A DNA stretch of 64,000 nt from Pleomorphochaeta sp963678575 (GTDB taxonomy: Bacteria > Spirochaetota > Spirochaetia > Sphaerochaetales > Sphaerochaetaceae), in assembly GCA_963678575.2 (NCBI GenBank), contig CAXXHV010000002.1:620001-684000 (forward strand). Direction: 5' to 3'. The position numbers were made by a program, and so were the translations under genes. A model generated the notes under the pieces. It made no database searches. It saw only the letters and a program-made list of their open reading frames with translations, and was not told the DNA's origin. Numbering within the stretch: position 1 is the first letter of the stretch; every line of letters begins with the position of its first letter. Below, piece by piece: positions 28,701-37,827 of this stretch.

Positions 28701-29462
28701 GTGGGCTTTTTTAACAACTTATTTAAAAAAACTGATAGTAATAAAGATGAATTATCCCTTGAAGCTGAGCGGGTTGAACGAGAAACAATGATTCAAGGAA
28801 TTGGGGAACTCGATAAAATGACAGTTAAAGAAGTCATGGTTCCACGAATTGATGTTTCATTTGTAGATTGCACCATTAGCTTAGAAGAAATTTTTGATGT
28901 AATTTCAATGGATGGATATTCTAGATATCCAGTCTATGAAGATAATAATGATAATGTTATTGGAGTACTTTATACAAAAGATTTACTTAGAAAAGGAATA
29001 GAAAAGAATTTTGATGTAAAGAAAATAATGAGAGATCCTTTTTTTGTTCCTGATAGTAAGCATCTTGATGATTTATTGAGAGAATTTAAATTAAAAAAAA
29101 TTCATATTGCAGTAGCTGTTGATGAATACGGTGGCGTTTCAGGTATAGTTTGTCTTGAAGATATTTTAGAAGTTATTGTTGGAGAAATTCAAGATGAGTT
29201 TGATGAAGAAGAAGAAGAAATTGTCAAGTTAGATGACACCCATTATATTGTTGATGCAAGAACAAGTATTGAAGATATTAATAATGAATTAAAACTTAAT
29301 TTACAAGATGAAGATTTTGAAACAATAGGTGGATTAGTTTTTGAAATTTTTGGAAGAATTCCTAATAAAGATGAAAGTATTGATATTGATAATAATACTT
29401 TTAAAGTCGAAGAAATTGAAGGTCATAAAATAATTAGAATTTCTATTACACTAAATAATTAA
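28701..29462 (+). CDS. CorC/HlyC family CBS-domain protein
   Basis: 253 aa, GTG start with GGAG suitably upstream. After a short linker there are two CBS domains: M-V-P-R-I-D-V...S-R-Y-P-V-Y-E-D and V-A-V-D-E-Y-G-G-V-S-G-I-V-C-L-E-D-I-L-E. A CorC-HlyC (transporter-associated) domain with E-T-I-G-G-L-V follows to the end. The DUF21 membrane domain of full-length relatives is absent, so this is the soluble short form. Relatives are tied to magnesium or cobalt efflux; the substrate here is not shown by sequence. It is the last gene of the phoH-ybeY cluster. Confidence 0.93.
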   Translation: MGFFNNLFKKTDSNKDELSLEAERVERETMIQGIGELDKMTVKEVMVPRIDVSFVDCTISLEEIFDVISMDGYSRYPVYEDNNDNVIGVLYTKDLLRKGIEKNFDVKKIMRDPFFVPDSKHLDDLLREFKLKKIHIAVAVDEYGGVSGIVCLEDILEVIVGEIQDEFDEEEEEIVKLDDTHYIVDARTSIEDINNELKLNLQDEDFETIGGLVFEIFGRIPNKDESIDIDNNTFKVEEIEGHKIIRISITLNN

Positions 29463-29686
29463 TAATTATTTATATCAATAAAATATTTCTGTAGTTCAAT
29501 TTTTTTTTAAGCAAAAATATTTAGAATTTAATGTTTTAATGTGAAAATTTGCATATTAATTAATTGTTATTATGCATTATATATTCATATAATAACTTTA
29601 TATATTACAAACCATAATATATTTGTTGCACCTTGTTGCAAATTGTATCTAATTTGTTATTTTTAGCTTTTTTTTTTGTTGGTTCG

Positions 29687-29715
29687 TTGACCATTTGTTA
29701 AGTTCTTAGTATTAT
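29687..29715 (+). promoter_or_regulatory. Strong promoter of the glycolytic operon
   Basis: -35 TTGACC (29687-29692), 17-base spacer, -10 TATTAT (29710-29715), about 40 bases before the gap start. Upstream, 29630-29660 carries a direct repeat TGTTGCA-cct-TGTTGCA and T-runs that may act as UP-like or regulator sequence. Confidence 0.82.
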
Positions 29716-29754
29716 CTAAGACATAAACTAACAATAAAATCTGGAGGATTTTCC

Positions 29755-30759
29755 ATGAAGATTGCAATTAACGGTTTTGGTAGAATTGGACGTAATGTAT
29801 TTAAAATTGCTTCCAAAAATCCAAGCATTGAAGTAGTCGGTATTAACGACTTAACAGACCCAAAAACTTTAGCACATTTACTAAAGTATGATTCAACTTA
29901 CGGTGTATATGACCACGAAGTAAAAGCTGGTGAAGAATCAATTAGTGTTGATGGTAAAGAAATTCGCATTTACAAAGAACGTGATCCAAAAAATTTACCT
30001 TGGGGTAAATTAGGTGTTGATGTTGTAATTGAATCAACAGGTGTATTTAGAACTGCAACTGGTCCTAGAGGTGGTTACAAAGATCATATCACAGCTGGAG
30101 CAAAGAAAGTTATTTTAACTGTACCTGCAAAAGATGAAATTGACCAAACTATTGTTTGTGGTGTTAATGATGATGAAATTGATTTAAATAACACTGCTTT
30201 CTCAAATGCATCATGTACAACTAACTGTTTAGCTCCTTTAGCTAAAGTTTTAAATGATTCATTTGGTATTGAACAAGGTTTAATGACAACTATTCACTCT
30301 TATACAAATGACCAAGTAATGCTTGACCAACCACACCCAGACCTACGTCGTGCTAGAGCTGGTGCTGTTTCAATTATTCCTACAACTACTGGTGCAGCTG
30401 CTGCTGTTGCAAAAGTTATTCCAGAATTAAAAGGAAAATTAAACGGTTTAGCAATGCGTGTTCCTACTCCTACTGGTTCACTAGTTGACCTTGTTGTAGA
30501 ATTAAAGAAAGATTGTACTGTAGAAGAAGTAAATGCTGCTGTTAAAGCTGCTGCTGAAGGTCCTTTAAAAGGTATCTTAGAATATACAGAAGATCCAATT
30601 GTTTCTCACGATATCGTTGCAAACAGTAATTCATCTATTTTTGATTCATTATTAACAATGAAAATGGGTGAAAAAATGTTTAAAGTAATGAGTTGGTATG
30701 ACAATGAAATGGGTTATTCAACACGTGTTGTTGACTTAGCTTTAAAGATTTCTAAATAA
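29755..30759 (+). CDS. gap: Glyceraldehyde-3-phosphate dehydrogenase
   Basis: 334 aa, glycolytic oxidation of glyceraldehyde-3-phosphate with NAD to 1,3-bisphosphoglycerate. The Rossmann motif I-N-G-F-G-R-I-G-R-N is at residues 4-13; the catalytic cysteine is in S-N-A-S-C-T-T-N-C near residue 153; W-Y-D-N-E-M-G-Y-S lies near the C-terminus. GGAGG precedes the ATG. Codon choice is less extreme in A/T than its neighbours, as expected for a highly expressed gene. It is first in gap-pgk-tpiA, and a hairpin separates it from pgk. Confidence 0.98.
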   Translation: MKIAINGFGRIGRNVFKIASKNPSIEVVGINDLTDPKTLAHLLKYDSTYGVYDHEVKAGEESISVDGKEIRIYKERDPKNLPWGKLGVDVVIESTGVFRTATGPRGGYKDHITAGAKKVILTVPAKDEIDQTIVCGVNDDEIDLNNTAFSNASCTTNCLAPLAKVLNDSFGIEQGLMTTIHSYTNDQVMLDQPHPDLRRARAGAVSIIPTTTGAAAAVAKVIPELKGKLNGLAMRVPTPTGSLVDLVVELKKDCTVEEVNAAVKAAAEGPLKGILEYTEDPIVSHDIVANSNSSIFDSLLTMKMGEKMFKVMSWYDNEMGYSTRVVDLALKISK

Positions 30760-30784
30760 TCTAAATTTTCCTAACAAGGAGATG

Positions 30785-30811
30785 GCCTGCTCTTATTTTG
30801 CTAGGGCAGGC
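30785..30811 (+). terminator. Intercistronic hairpin between gap and pgk
   Basis: Stem GCCTGCTC / GGGCAGGC (eight pairs including one G-U) with an 11-base loop, followed by TTTATTTA. The U-tract is interrupted, so it may be a leaky terminator or a 3' end that stabilises gap mRNA. Confidence 0.65.
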
Positions 30812-30831
30812 TTTATTTATAGGAGTATATT

Positions 30832-32007
30832 ATGGTATTAAATACTATCAGAGATGCAAAATTAAATGATAAAAAAGTTGTTATTCGTGTTGATTTTAAT
30901 GTTCCAATTAAAGATGGTGTTGTAACTGACGATACACGTATTAAAGCAGCATTACCTACTATTAATTATTTATTAGAGCAAGGTGCAACACTTATTGTTA
31001 TGAGTCACAGAGGCCGTCCAAAAGGCGAAAAGAAACCTGAATTTTCAATGGCTCCTATTGCAAAACGTTTTAGTGAATTATTAAATAAAGAAGTAAAATT
31101 AGCTCCAGATGTAATTGGAAGTGAAGTTGAAGCTTTAGTTAATTCTTTAAAAAAAGGTGATGTTTTATTATTAGAAAATTGCCGTTATTATAATGAAGAA
31201 ACTGATAATGATTTAGATTTCGCAAAAAAATTAGCTGCTTTTGGTGATTTATATGTTAATGATGCATTTGGTACAGCACATAGAGCTCATGCATCAACAG
31301 AAGGTGTTTCTCATTTCCTTCCTTCTTATGCAGGTTTTTTAATCGAAAAAGAAGTAAAATATATGGCTCCATTATTGAGCAACCCACAAAAACCATTTGT
31401 AGCAATTATTGGTGGGTCAAAAGTATCTAGCAAAATTACAGTATTAGAAAGTTTAGTTAAGACTTGTGATACAATTGTTATTGGTGGAGGTATGGCATAT
31501 ACTTTCATGAAAGTTCAAGGTAAAGCAATTGGAAAGAGTCTATTAGAAGAAGAATATCTCGATACAGCAAGAAGCTTCTTAGCTAAAGCAGAAGAAAAAG
31601 GCGTAAAAGTTATTTTACCTGTTGACCATATTTGTGGTGCTACTTTTAGTGAAAATGCAGAACCTGTATTGTGTGAAAATGCAATTGATGGTGATTTAAT
31701 TGGTATGGATATTGGTCCAAAAACAATTGCACTTATTTTAGCTGAATTGAAAACTGCAAAAAGTGTTGTATGGAATGGTCCAATGGGAGTATTTGAATTT
31801 AATGCATTTAGTAAAGGTACTTTAGAAGTTGCTAAAGCCCTTGCAGAGTGTGATGGTATTACTGTTGTTGGTGGTGGTGATAGTGTTGCTGCTATAAATA
31901 AATTTGATTTAGCAAGTAAAATTAGTCACGTTTCAACAGGTGGTGGAGCTTCTTTAGAATTCTTAGAAGGCAAAACTTTACCTGGTATTAAAGCTTTAGA
32001 AAAATAA
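30832..32007 (+). CDS. pgk: Phosphoglycerate kinase
   Basis: 391 aa, makes ATP from 1,3-bisphosphoglycerate. N-terminal R-V-D-F-N-V-P near residue 20, M-S-H-R-G-R-P-K-G near 59, and E-N-C-R-Y-Y bind the substrate; the C-terminal half has G-G-S-K-V-S-S-K and the G-G-G-D-S-V-A-A nucleotide-binding segment. Length is normal. AGGAG lies before the ATG. It is second in the glycolytic operon. Confidence 0.98.
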   Translation: MVLNTIRDAKLNDKKVVIRVDFNVPIKDGVVTDDTRIKAALPTINYLLEQGATLIVMSHRGRPKGEKKPEFSMAPIAKRFSELLNKEVKLAPDVIGSEVEALVNSLKKGDVLLLENCRYYNEETDNDLDFAKKLAAFGDLYVNDAFGTAHRAHASTEGVSHFLPSYAGFLIEKEVKYMAPLLSNPQKPFVAIIGGSKVSSKITVLESLVKTCDTIVIGGGMAYTFMKVQGKAIGKSLLEEEYLDTARSFLAKAEEKGVKVILPVDHICGATFSENAEPVLCENAIDGDLIGMDIGPKTIALILAELKTAKSVVWNGPMGVFEFNAFSKGTLEVAKALAECDGITVVGGGDSVAAINKFDLASKISHVSTGGGASLEFLEGKTLPGIKALEK

Positions 32008-32023
32008 TAGGAGAATATTATAT

Positions 32024-32776
32024 ATGAGAACCCCTTATATCGCAGGAAACTGGAAAATGAACTTAACACCTAGTGAAGGTGTAAAATTTGCAAAAGAATT
32101 AGCAGAAGCAACAAAAGGATGTAGTGCAAAAGTTATGGTAGCTCCAAATTTTGTATCAATTCCTGGTGTAGCAGAAGTTTTAAAAGATACACACATTATT
32201 GTAGCTGCTCAAAATATGAATGATAATCTTAAAGGTGCTTTCACTGGTGAAGTTTCTCCTTTGATGCTTAAAGATCTTGGAATTACAAATGTTATTCTAG
32301 GTCATAGTGAAAGAAGAGCAATCTATGGTGAAACAGATCAATTAATCAATAGAAAAGTTTTATTAGCTTTAGCTGAAGGAATGGATGTTGATTTATGTAT
32401 TGGTGAAACTTTAGAAGAAAGAGAAGGTGGAAAACTTGAAGAAGTATTAACAACTCAAGTAACAGAAGGCCTTAAAGGTGTTTCAAAAGAAATGATGAAA
32501 CATATCACATTAGCTTATGAACCTGTTTGGGCAATTGGTACTGGTAAAACAGCAACTCCTGAAGATGCAGATAATGCACATGCATTTGTTAGAAGTATAA
32601 TTGAAAAACTTTTTGATAAAACTGTTGCAGAAGAGACAATAATACAGTATGGTGGTTCAGTAAAGGCAGCAAATGTAAAAGAATTAATGTCTAAAGAAAA
32701 TATTGATGGAGCTCTAGTTGGCGGTGCATCTTTATCTTTAGAACAGTTTTTACCTATTGTTTGCTTTGACAAGTAA
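32024..32776 (+). CDS. tpiA: Triosephosphate isomerase
   Basis: 250 aa TIM barrel interconverting dihydroxyacetone phosphate and glyceraldehyde-3-phosphate. Catalytic residues are visible: N-W-K-M near residue 11 (lysine 13), G-H-S-E-R-R near 94 (histidine), and A-Y-E-P-V-W-A-I-G-T-G near 164 (glutamate and flexible loop). G-G-S-V-K and G-A-L-V-G-G-A-S-L bind phosphate. It follows pgk by 16 bases with AGGAG and is in one operon with it and secG. Confidence 0.98.
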   Translation: MRTPYIAGNWKMNLTPSEGVKFAKELAEATKGCSAKVMVAPNFVSIPGVAEVLKDTHIIVAAQNMNDNLKGAFTGEVSPLMLKDLGITNVILGHSERRAIYGETDQLINRKVLLALAEGMDVDLCIGETLEEREGGKLEEVLTTQVTEGLKGVSKEMMKHITLAYEPVWAIGTGKTATPEDADNAHAFVRSIIEKLFDKTVAEETIIQYGGSVKAANVKELMSKENIDGALVGGASLSLEQFLPIVCFDK

Positions 32777-32795
32777 TATTTCGGAGTAAAATAGT

Positions 32796-33113
32796 ATGGG
32801 TGTTTTTAATGTTATTCTGATGGTACTTTTTATCATCGTGAGTGTTTTATTAGTATTTATCGTAGCAATTCAAGATGAACAAAGTGATGGTCTTGGTGGT
32901 GTTTTTGGTTCAGCAGCTCAAAGTTCTTTTGGCTCACACACCAGCCGAGTAGTAACAAAAGTTTCAGCTATTTTAGGTGCAGCTTTCATGATTTTAGCTC
33001 TTTGTATTGCGCTAGTAAACAAAGCTCCATCTGATTCAAAGCTACTAGATTCAGTAGGTTCTGATCAAGTACAACAATCACAAACTTGGTGGTCAGATGC
33101 TCCAGCTCAATAA
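32796..33113 (+). CDS. secG: Preprotein translocase subunit SecG
   Basis: 105 aa inner-membrane protein with two hydrophobic helices (about residues 4-24 and 52-73) around a conserved cytosolic loop Q-D-E-Q-S-D-G-L-G-G-V-F-G, which is the SecG signature. It assists SecYE in protein export. The location directly after tpiA is the common one in bacteria. The polar C-terminal tail is rich in S, Q and D. A GC-rich hairpin follows. Confidence 0.94.
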   Translation: MGVFNVILMVLFIIVSVLLVFIVAIQDEQSDGLGGVFGSAAQSSFGSHTSRVVTKVSAILGAAFMILALCIALVNKAPSDSKLLDSVGSDQVQQSQTWWSDAPAQ

Positions 33114-33137
33114 TACGTTACATATCTAATATCGATG

Positions 33138-33160
33138 CCGATCGCCACCATAGCGATCGG
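33138..33160 (+). terminator. GC-rich hairpin after secG
   Basis: Perfect eight-bp stem CCGATCGC / GCGATCGG with a seven-base loop, then TTTCTA. The stem is unusually GC-rich for this DNA. The U-tract is short, so partial read-through to the next gene is likely. Confidence 0.72.
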
Positions 33161-33188
33161 TTTCTACTTAAAAGTGAGGAATTATTTT

Positions 33189-33605
33189 ATGAAAGTTTGT
33201 ATTTTATATGCAGCAAAAACTAACAACAATTCTTACATCAAAAAAATGGCTAATGCGTTAGCAAAAGGAATTGAACAACAAAATCATATAGTTGATGTAA
33301 TTGATATGAAACTTGAAGAAGGTAAAGTTGTTTCCTATTATGATTACATAATTGTAGGCTCTGAAGGAACAACAACTTTTGGAGGTAAAATACCAATAAC
33401 TGTAAGAAACTTTTTAGATAGAAGTGGTGCTATTTCTGGAAAGAGATGTATGGCCTTTGTCACTAAAGCTGGTATAAGAAGCACAAAAACATTGCAAGCT
33501 TTAATGAAAATAATGGAAGGACAAGGCATGTATCTTAAAACTAGTGATATTATTACTAAAGAAGATCAAGCCATAGCTATTGGTAAAAGATTACATATTA
33601 AGTAA
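33189..33605 (+). CDS. Flavodoxin-like protein
   Basis: 138 aa. M-K-V-C-I-L-Y-A-A-K-T-N-N-N-S-Y-I at the N-terminus is the position of the flavodoxin FMN phosphate loop, and Y-D-Y-I-I-V-G-S-E-G-T-T-T-F-G-G-K-I-P near residue 57 resembles the second FMN loop. No iron-sulfur motif is present. The longer open frame from 33135 runs through the hairpin; TGAGGA lies before the ATG at 33189, which is chosen. The likely role is electron transfer or a flavin-dependent reductase, with partner unknown. Confidence 0.75.
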   Translation: MKVCILYAAKTNNNSYIKKMANALAKGIEQQNHIVDVIDMKLEEGKVVSYYDYIIVGSEGTTTFGGKIPITVRNFLDRSGAISGKRCMAFVTKAGIRSTKTLQALMKIMEGQGMYLKTSDIITKEDQAIAIGKRLHIK

Positions 33606-33629
33606 AATAATTTAGGAGTTCTTAATTAT

Positions 33630-34691
33630 ATGCAAACAAAAAGATTTATTGCTTTATTTATAAGCATGATTGTTAGTGTTACTTGTATTTTTGCAGCTGT
33701 TCCTATTGGAAAACCTGCAGCAATTATTAAATTTAATGGTCAAACTAACCCAATTTCTGAAACAGATTTAAATAATCAAGTAAATAACGTAGTGGCTATG
33801 TATAAAGCACAAGGCCAAACAGTTGATGCTGCAAGTATCAAAAAACAAGTTTTAGATTCAATGATTGATAATATTCTTTTAGAAAAAGGTGCGGCTAGAG
33901 ATGGTGTTTCTATTTCTGATAGCCAAGTTGATCAATTAGTAATGCAACAAAAATATCTAATTGAACAACAAGCAGGTAGATCAATTAGTGATGATGAATT
34001 TAATCAACTAATAATTAAACAAGTTGGTTCAATGGCTGATTATAAAGATTATTTGAAATCACAAGCATTAATTAATCAATATTTAATGTTAAAAAAGGGT
34101 AGTTCTTTAACCGCTGACAAAGCAATGGCTACAGAGAGTGAAATTCAAAGTTATTATAGAGCAAATAAATCTAGCTTAGTAAATCCAGAATGCGTTAATA
34201 TTGCACAAATCTTTATTCCTTTTAAAGATAATGCTTCAAATACTAATAATGAACAAACTTTAAATAAAGTAGTATCAGATTTAAGATCAAATAAATTAAC
34301 ATGGAATGAAGCTGTTAAAAAATATAATCAAGATGTATCCAATAATAATATAGATGGTGATATTGGTTGGTTAACTCAAGATGATCCTCAAAATATAAAA
34401 ACCATTTTAGGAATGAATTATTTTGATACTGCTTTTAACTTAGAAGTGAATAAAATCTCTAATGTTATTACTTCAGCTCAAGGATATCATATAATTAAGC
34501 TTAAAGCTCATGTAGATACTAAACTATTAACTTTAGATGATCCTATTAGTCCTGCTGATAAAACAACTGTAAGAGAGTATATTAGCGAAATCCTTTCAAA
34601 TCAAAAAGCACAAACTTTAGCAAACAATGCTTTAATCGAATTGTCAAAAGATTTAAGGAAAGAAGCAACAATTTCTTACTTTACAAAATAG
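33630..34691 (+). CDS. Secreted parvulin-type peptidyl-prolyl isomerase (SurA/PpiC-like)
   Basis: 353 aa. The signal peptide ends near residue 22 (I-F-A-A), with no lipobox. An N-terminal SurA-like helical chaperone region spans about 30-170, with L-D-S-M-I-D-N-I-L-L-E-K. One parvulin domain (about 185-300) has N-I-A-Q-I-F-I-P-F, D-G-D-I-G-W-L and G-Y-H-I-I-K-L. It would assist folding of outer-membrane or periplasmic proteins such as the barrels in this window. A strong terminator follows, ending this transcription unit. Confidence 0.9.
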   Translation: MQTKRFIALFISMIVSVTCIFAAVPIGKPAAIIKFNGQTNPISETDLNNQVNNVVAMYKAQGQTVDAASIKKQVLDSMIDNILLEKGAARDGVSISDSQVDQLVMQQKYLIEQQAGRSISDDEFNQLIIKQVGSMADYKDYLKSQALINQYLMLKKGSSLTADKAMATESEIQSYYRANKSSLVNPECVNIAQIFIPFKDNASNTNNEQTLNKVVSDLRSNKLTWNEAVKKYNQDVSNNNIDGDIGWLTQDDPQNIKTILGMNYFDTAFNLEVNKISNVITSAQGYHIIKLKAHVDTKLLTLDDPISPADKTTVREYISEILSNQKAQTLANNALIELSKDLRKEATISYFTK

Positions 34692-34708
34692 AAACTAATA
34701 TTTATAAG

Positions 34709-34743
34709 AATTCTCTAGTAAATTGCTAGAGAATTTTTTTTTA
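34709..34743 (+). terminator. Terminator after the parvulin gene
   Basis: Ten-bp stem AATTCTCTAG / CTAGAGAATT with a seven-base loop followed by a long T-run. Confidence 0.93.
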
Positions 34744-34830
34744 TTTTATATAGTGTAATGGATTGTAAGACTTAATAACATTTGTTACTATAAATACAAT
34801 ATATTAGATTTTTAGAAATAAGGAATTTCA

Positions 34831-35271
34831 ATGAAGACAAGACATAGAGCTCGTGAATTAGTATTACAAGCGTTGTATGAAATGGATGTAAGAAATCAGT
34901 TGTCACTTGAAAATTATGTAAGTGATTATTTTCCATGTTTGACTCAAGATGAGATTGATGAACTTGAGGATGAGGTAAAAATTTATGCCGCTTTTTTATT
35001 AAGAGGAACCTTATCGAGCCTTCAACAAATAGATACTTATATTTCTGAATTTTCTTTTAATAGACCTTTAAACAAAATAGATGCAGTAGATAGAAATATT
35101 TTAAGATTAAGCATTTTTAGTTTACTTCAAAATGAAGTTCATCCTCATATAATTATTGATGAAGCTGTTAAATTATCTCAAGATTTTTCATCAGAAGTTA
35201 ATTACAAATTCATTAATGGAATTCTGGATGCTTTTCAAAAGAAGTTGGGATTGGAGGAAAAGTTCAATTGA
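34831..35271 (+). CDS. nusB: Transcription antitermination factor NusB
   Basis: 146 aa all-helical RNA-binding protein that works with NusE (S10) on rRNA boxA. Start M-K-T-R-H-R-A-R-E-L-V-L-Q-A-L-Y-E-M-D carries the basic RNA-contacting end, and D-R-N-I-L-R-L-S-I-F-S-L and I-I-I-D-E-A-V-K-L-S-Q-D-F are NusB signatures near residues 88 and 109. It overlaps the TTG start of map, so the two are coupled. Confidence 0.95.
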   Translation: MKTRHRARELVLQALYEMDVRNQLSLENYVSDYFPCLTQDEIDELEDEVKIYAAFLLRGTLSSLQQIDTYISEFSFNRPLNKIDAVDRNILRLSIFSLLQNEVHPHIIIDEAVKLSQDFSSEVNYKFINGILDAFQKKLGLEEKFN

Positions 35272-36032
35272 TTACAATCAAAAGTGAAAAGCAAATTGAT
35301 GGTATTAGAAAGAGTTGTCATGAATTGGCAAGATTATTAGATATTCTTGAATCAGGTTTTCTTAAAGAAGGCATGAGCACAAAAGATATTGACGATTTTT
35401 GTTATGATTATATCACAAATTTAGGTGGAAAACCTGCATTTCTAGGCTATGGTGGATTTCCTGCCTCAGCTTGTATTAGTGTAAATGATGTAGTAATACA
35501 TGGCATTCCAACTAAAAAACATATTATTAAAAATGGAGATCTTGTTTCTATTGATTTAGGCATAGATTTAAATGGATACATCTCTGATAGTGCAAGAACT
35601 ATTATTGTAGGTGGAAAATCCACTGAGGCGAACGAGAAGCTTTGTAGAGTTACACAAGAGTGTTTAGAGCTAGGTTGTAAAGCTGCAGCAAAAAAAGGCG
35701 CTAGAGTAAGCGATATTGGTCGTGCAGTTTATTCCCATGCTACAAAAAATGGGTTTGGAGTTGTAAAAGATTATTGTGGACATGGTGTTGGCCTTGAATT
35801 ACATGAATCTCCTGAAATTCCAAATTATGTATCTCATTTATCACCAAACCCTAGATTAAGAGTAGGAATGGTAATAGCCATTGAACCTATGATTAATATG
35901 GGAACAGCTAAAATATTAGACAATTTTGATGATGGATGGACAGTAAAAACTGCTGATGGAAAACCTTCAGCGCATTTTGAGCATACAATTGCAATAACTA
36001 AAGATGGAATTGAAATACTAACTAAAATATAG
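35268..36032 (+). CDS. map: Methionine aminopeptidase, type I
   Basis: 254 aa metal-dependent enzyme removing the initiator methionine. Metal ligands are visible: S-I-D-L-G-I-D near residue 95, I-S-D-S-A-R-T near 107, C-G-H-G-V-G-L-E-L-H-E-S-P near 170, I-E-P-M near 205 and F-E-H-T near 240. It starts with TTG overlapping the nusB stop; GGAGG lies ten bases upstream and no better start exists. It is followed by a phosphoribosyltransferase nine bases later. Confidence 0.96.
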   Translation: MITIKSEKQIDGIRKSCHELARLLDILESGFLKEGMSTKDIDDFCYDYITNLGGKPAFLGYGGFPASACISVNDVVIHGIPTKKHIIKNGDLVSIDLGIDLNGYISDSARTIIVGGKSTEANEKLCRVTQECLELGCKAAAKKGARVSDIGRAVYSHATKNGFGVVKDYCGHGVGLELHESPEIPNYVSHLSPNPRLRVGMVIAIEPMINMGTAKILDNFDDGWTVKTADGKPSAHFEHTIAITKDGIEILTKI

Positions 36033-36041
36033 AGGATTTAA

Positions 36042-36662
36042 ATGAGTAAAGAATTTGTTAAAACTGATGATATAAGAGATGCAGCTTTAAAACTAGTTCA
36101 TAAAATGTATACAGAAGATGGTTTTGTCCCTGATATTATCTATGCTTCTCTACGTGGTGGAGCATATATGGCAAATGTTATGAGTGAATATTATAAAATG
36201 GTTAGATTAAAACAAAATCAAAGACCTGTATTGTATGCTGCAGTAGTTGCTAGATCGTATGGTTATTTAAGAACACAATCTAAAGTTATTGTTGATGGAT
36301 GGACCTATTCTCCAAATTATCTTAGATCAGGCGATAAAATACTAATTGTTGATGATATTTTTGATACTGGAAAAACTGTAAATGAATTAACATCTGTTGT
36401 TATGGGCAAAGGTATTCCAAGAGAAGATGTAAAAGTTGCAGTTTTCGATTATAAAGTATTTGAAAATTCAGATAAAGAACCACTACCTATTCAGCCTGAT
36501 TATTATTGTAGAAAACATGTAATTAGAAAACCAGAAGATGAAGTTTGGATTCATTATAATTGTCATGAGTTTATCGGCTTAAGTAGTGATGAAATAGATA
36601 GTGAATTTGAAGATGCTGAAGTTAGAGCAATATTACATGAAGTTCGTGGAGATAATGCTTAA
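36042..36662 (+). CDS. Purine-type phosphoribosyltransferase
   Basis: 206 aa. The PRPP-binding signature I-L-I-V-D-D-I-F-D-T-G-K-T near residue 106 is complete, and S-L-R-G-G-A near 38 binds pyrophosphate. Fold and length fit hypoxanthine, guanine or xanthine phosphoribosyltransferases used in base salvage, but the substrate cannot be read from sequence. The acidic C-terminal tail is a little longer than usual. It is last gene of nusB-map-PRT, ended by a shared bidirectional terminator. Confidence 0.88.
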   Translation: MSKEFVKTDDIRDAALKLVHKMYTEDGFVPDIIYASLRGGAYMANVMSEYYKMVRLKQNQRPVLYAAVVARSYGYLRTQSKVIVDGWTYSPNYLRSGDKILIVDDIFDTGKTVNELTSVVMGKGIPREDVKVAVFDYKVFENSDKEPLPIQPDYYCRKHVIRKPEDEVWIHYNCHEFIGLSSDEIDSEFEDAEVRAILHEVRGDNA

Positions 36663-36691
36663 TAGTTAATATTAATTAAATATTTTATATA

Positions 36692-36729
36692 AAAAAAGGA
36701 TTAAATCAAATACGATTTAATCCTTTTTT
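36692..36729. terminator. Bidirectional terminator between PRT gene and lipoprotein
   Basis: Perfect 16-bp stem AAAAAAGGATTAAATC / GATTTAATCCTTTTTT with a six-base loop. It serves convergent genes on both sides. Confidence 0.92.
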
Positions 36730-36751
36730 GTTGAACAATATGTATTTCTAT

Positions 36752-37825
36752 TTATTCAAAATCAGAAACACAAGAGGAATAAGTGCTATCATCATCATCT
36801 AAATCAGTAGAATTTGTTATATTTAATGTATAATATCCATTGATATTAGTTGCAACATAATATTTAGAATCAGCAGTTACTTCAAAAAGTCCAACCACAT
36901 CGGATGTATTTCTAATTACATTTGCAAATCCTTCACTAAGGGAAACAAATCCAGAATCAGTTGCTGCATTTGTTACATCATATAATAATACATAATTAGA
37001 TGAATCGAAGGTTATTAAGAATTTATTATTAATAAACATTGATTGAGACTCATGATTAAATGAATAATTGGTATTTGAATTATTGTATAGTTCAACTTTT
37101 GAAGGACTAGAAATATTTATTTTTATTAATGAAGCATTATCTAATACGCAATATAAATCTCCCCCAAAATTAACTGCTGCAACAATTTTATTAGCTTGAT
37201 CAGTTAATAGAGTCGCAACACTTGTACCATCAGCAGTGTAGAAATAATCGAATGTGTATGTATCATTGCTTTCATTATAATTAATTGTCTGCATAATTAA
37301 GCCTGAACCTACAGGTACAGAAGTTGCTAAATCGTCAGTATTATCTCCAAAAGTTACACTTTCACTTATATTTGAAGTATTAGCAATTTTATGAACATAA
37401 TAATTTGTACCTTTAGCAATAACATATCCATTTGAAGTTAATGAATATAATGTCCCAGCAGTAGTGATATCACTTGTGGCTCCAACTGGGTTTGTTGTTG
37501 CATCAAAATAATGTAAGCCATTATCTGAAACAAAATAAATATTTGTATCATCGAAATAAATAGATTTCACATTTTGATAATTTGAAGTATCTAATATTTT
37601 TGTTCTATTATTATCACTTGTCAAAGTTGAATAAATACCATCAGCTTCAACACTATAATATTTAGAATTGTCTGATGCTCTTGTAACAGCATTAATTTCA
37701 TAAGTAGTTTTCTCTTCAGAGTTTACAATATTTGATAATATTCCATTAGTTGCATCATTATCGCATGATGTAAAGATTGAAATAATTAATAAACTTAAGA
37801 TTAAATATTTTATATTTTTTTTCAT
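36752..37825 (-). CDS. Large lipoprotein, possible beta-propeller, unknown function
   Basis: 357 aa. The signal peptide M-K-K-N-I-K plus hydrophobic core ends in I-F-T-S-C, a lipobox with the acylated cysteine near residue 22. The mature part is S-, T-, N- and D-rich with repeated blades of the form I-Y-F-V-S-D-N-G-L-H-Y-F-D and F-L-I-T-F-D-S-S-N-Y-V-L-L-Y-D-V, which suggests a WD- or YVTN-like propeller. No catalytic motif is seen. It lies two bases after a small outer-membrane barrel gene on the same strand, so the two are probably one operon and may meet at the outer membrane. Confidence 0.8.
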   Translation of the reverse strand: MKKNIKYLILSLLIISIFTSCDNDATNGILSNIVNSEEKTTYEINAVTRASDNSKYYSVEADGIYSTLTSDNNRTKILDTSNYQNVKSIYFDDTNIYFVSDNGLHYFDATTNPVGATSDITTAGTLYSLTSNGYVIAKGTNYYVHKIANTSNISESVTFGDNTDDLATSVPVGSGLIMQTINYNESNDTYTFDYFYTADGTSVATLLTDQANKIVAAVNFGGDLYCVLDNASLIKINISSPSKVELYNNSNTNYSFNHESQSMFINNKFLITFDSSNYVLLYDVTNAATDSGFVSLSEGFANVIRNTSDVVGLFEVTADSKYYVATNINGYYTLNITNSTDLDDDDSTYSSCVSDFE

Positions 37826-37827
37826 GA

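Noticed and set aside
29630..29660. TGTTGCA direct repeat as a riboswitch or operator
   Set aside because: It lies upstream of the promoter and outside the transcript, and two short copies are not enough to claim a regulator.
33135..33188. Longer start for the flavodoxin-like protein
   Set aside because: It would be translated through the hairpin after secG, and a ribosome site exists before 33189.
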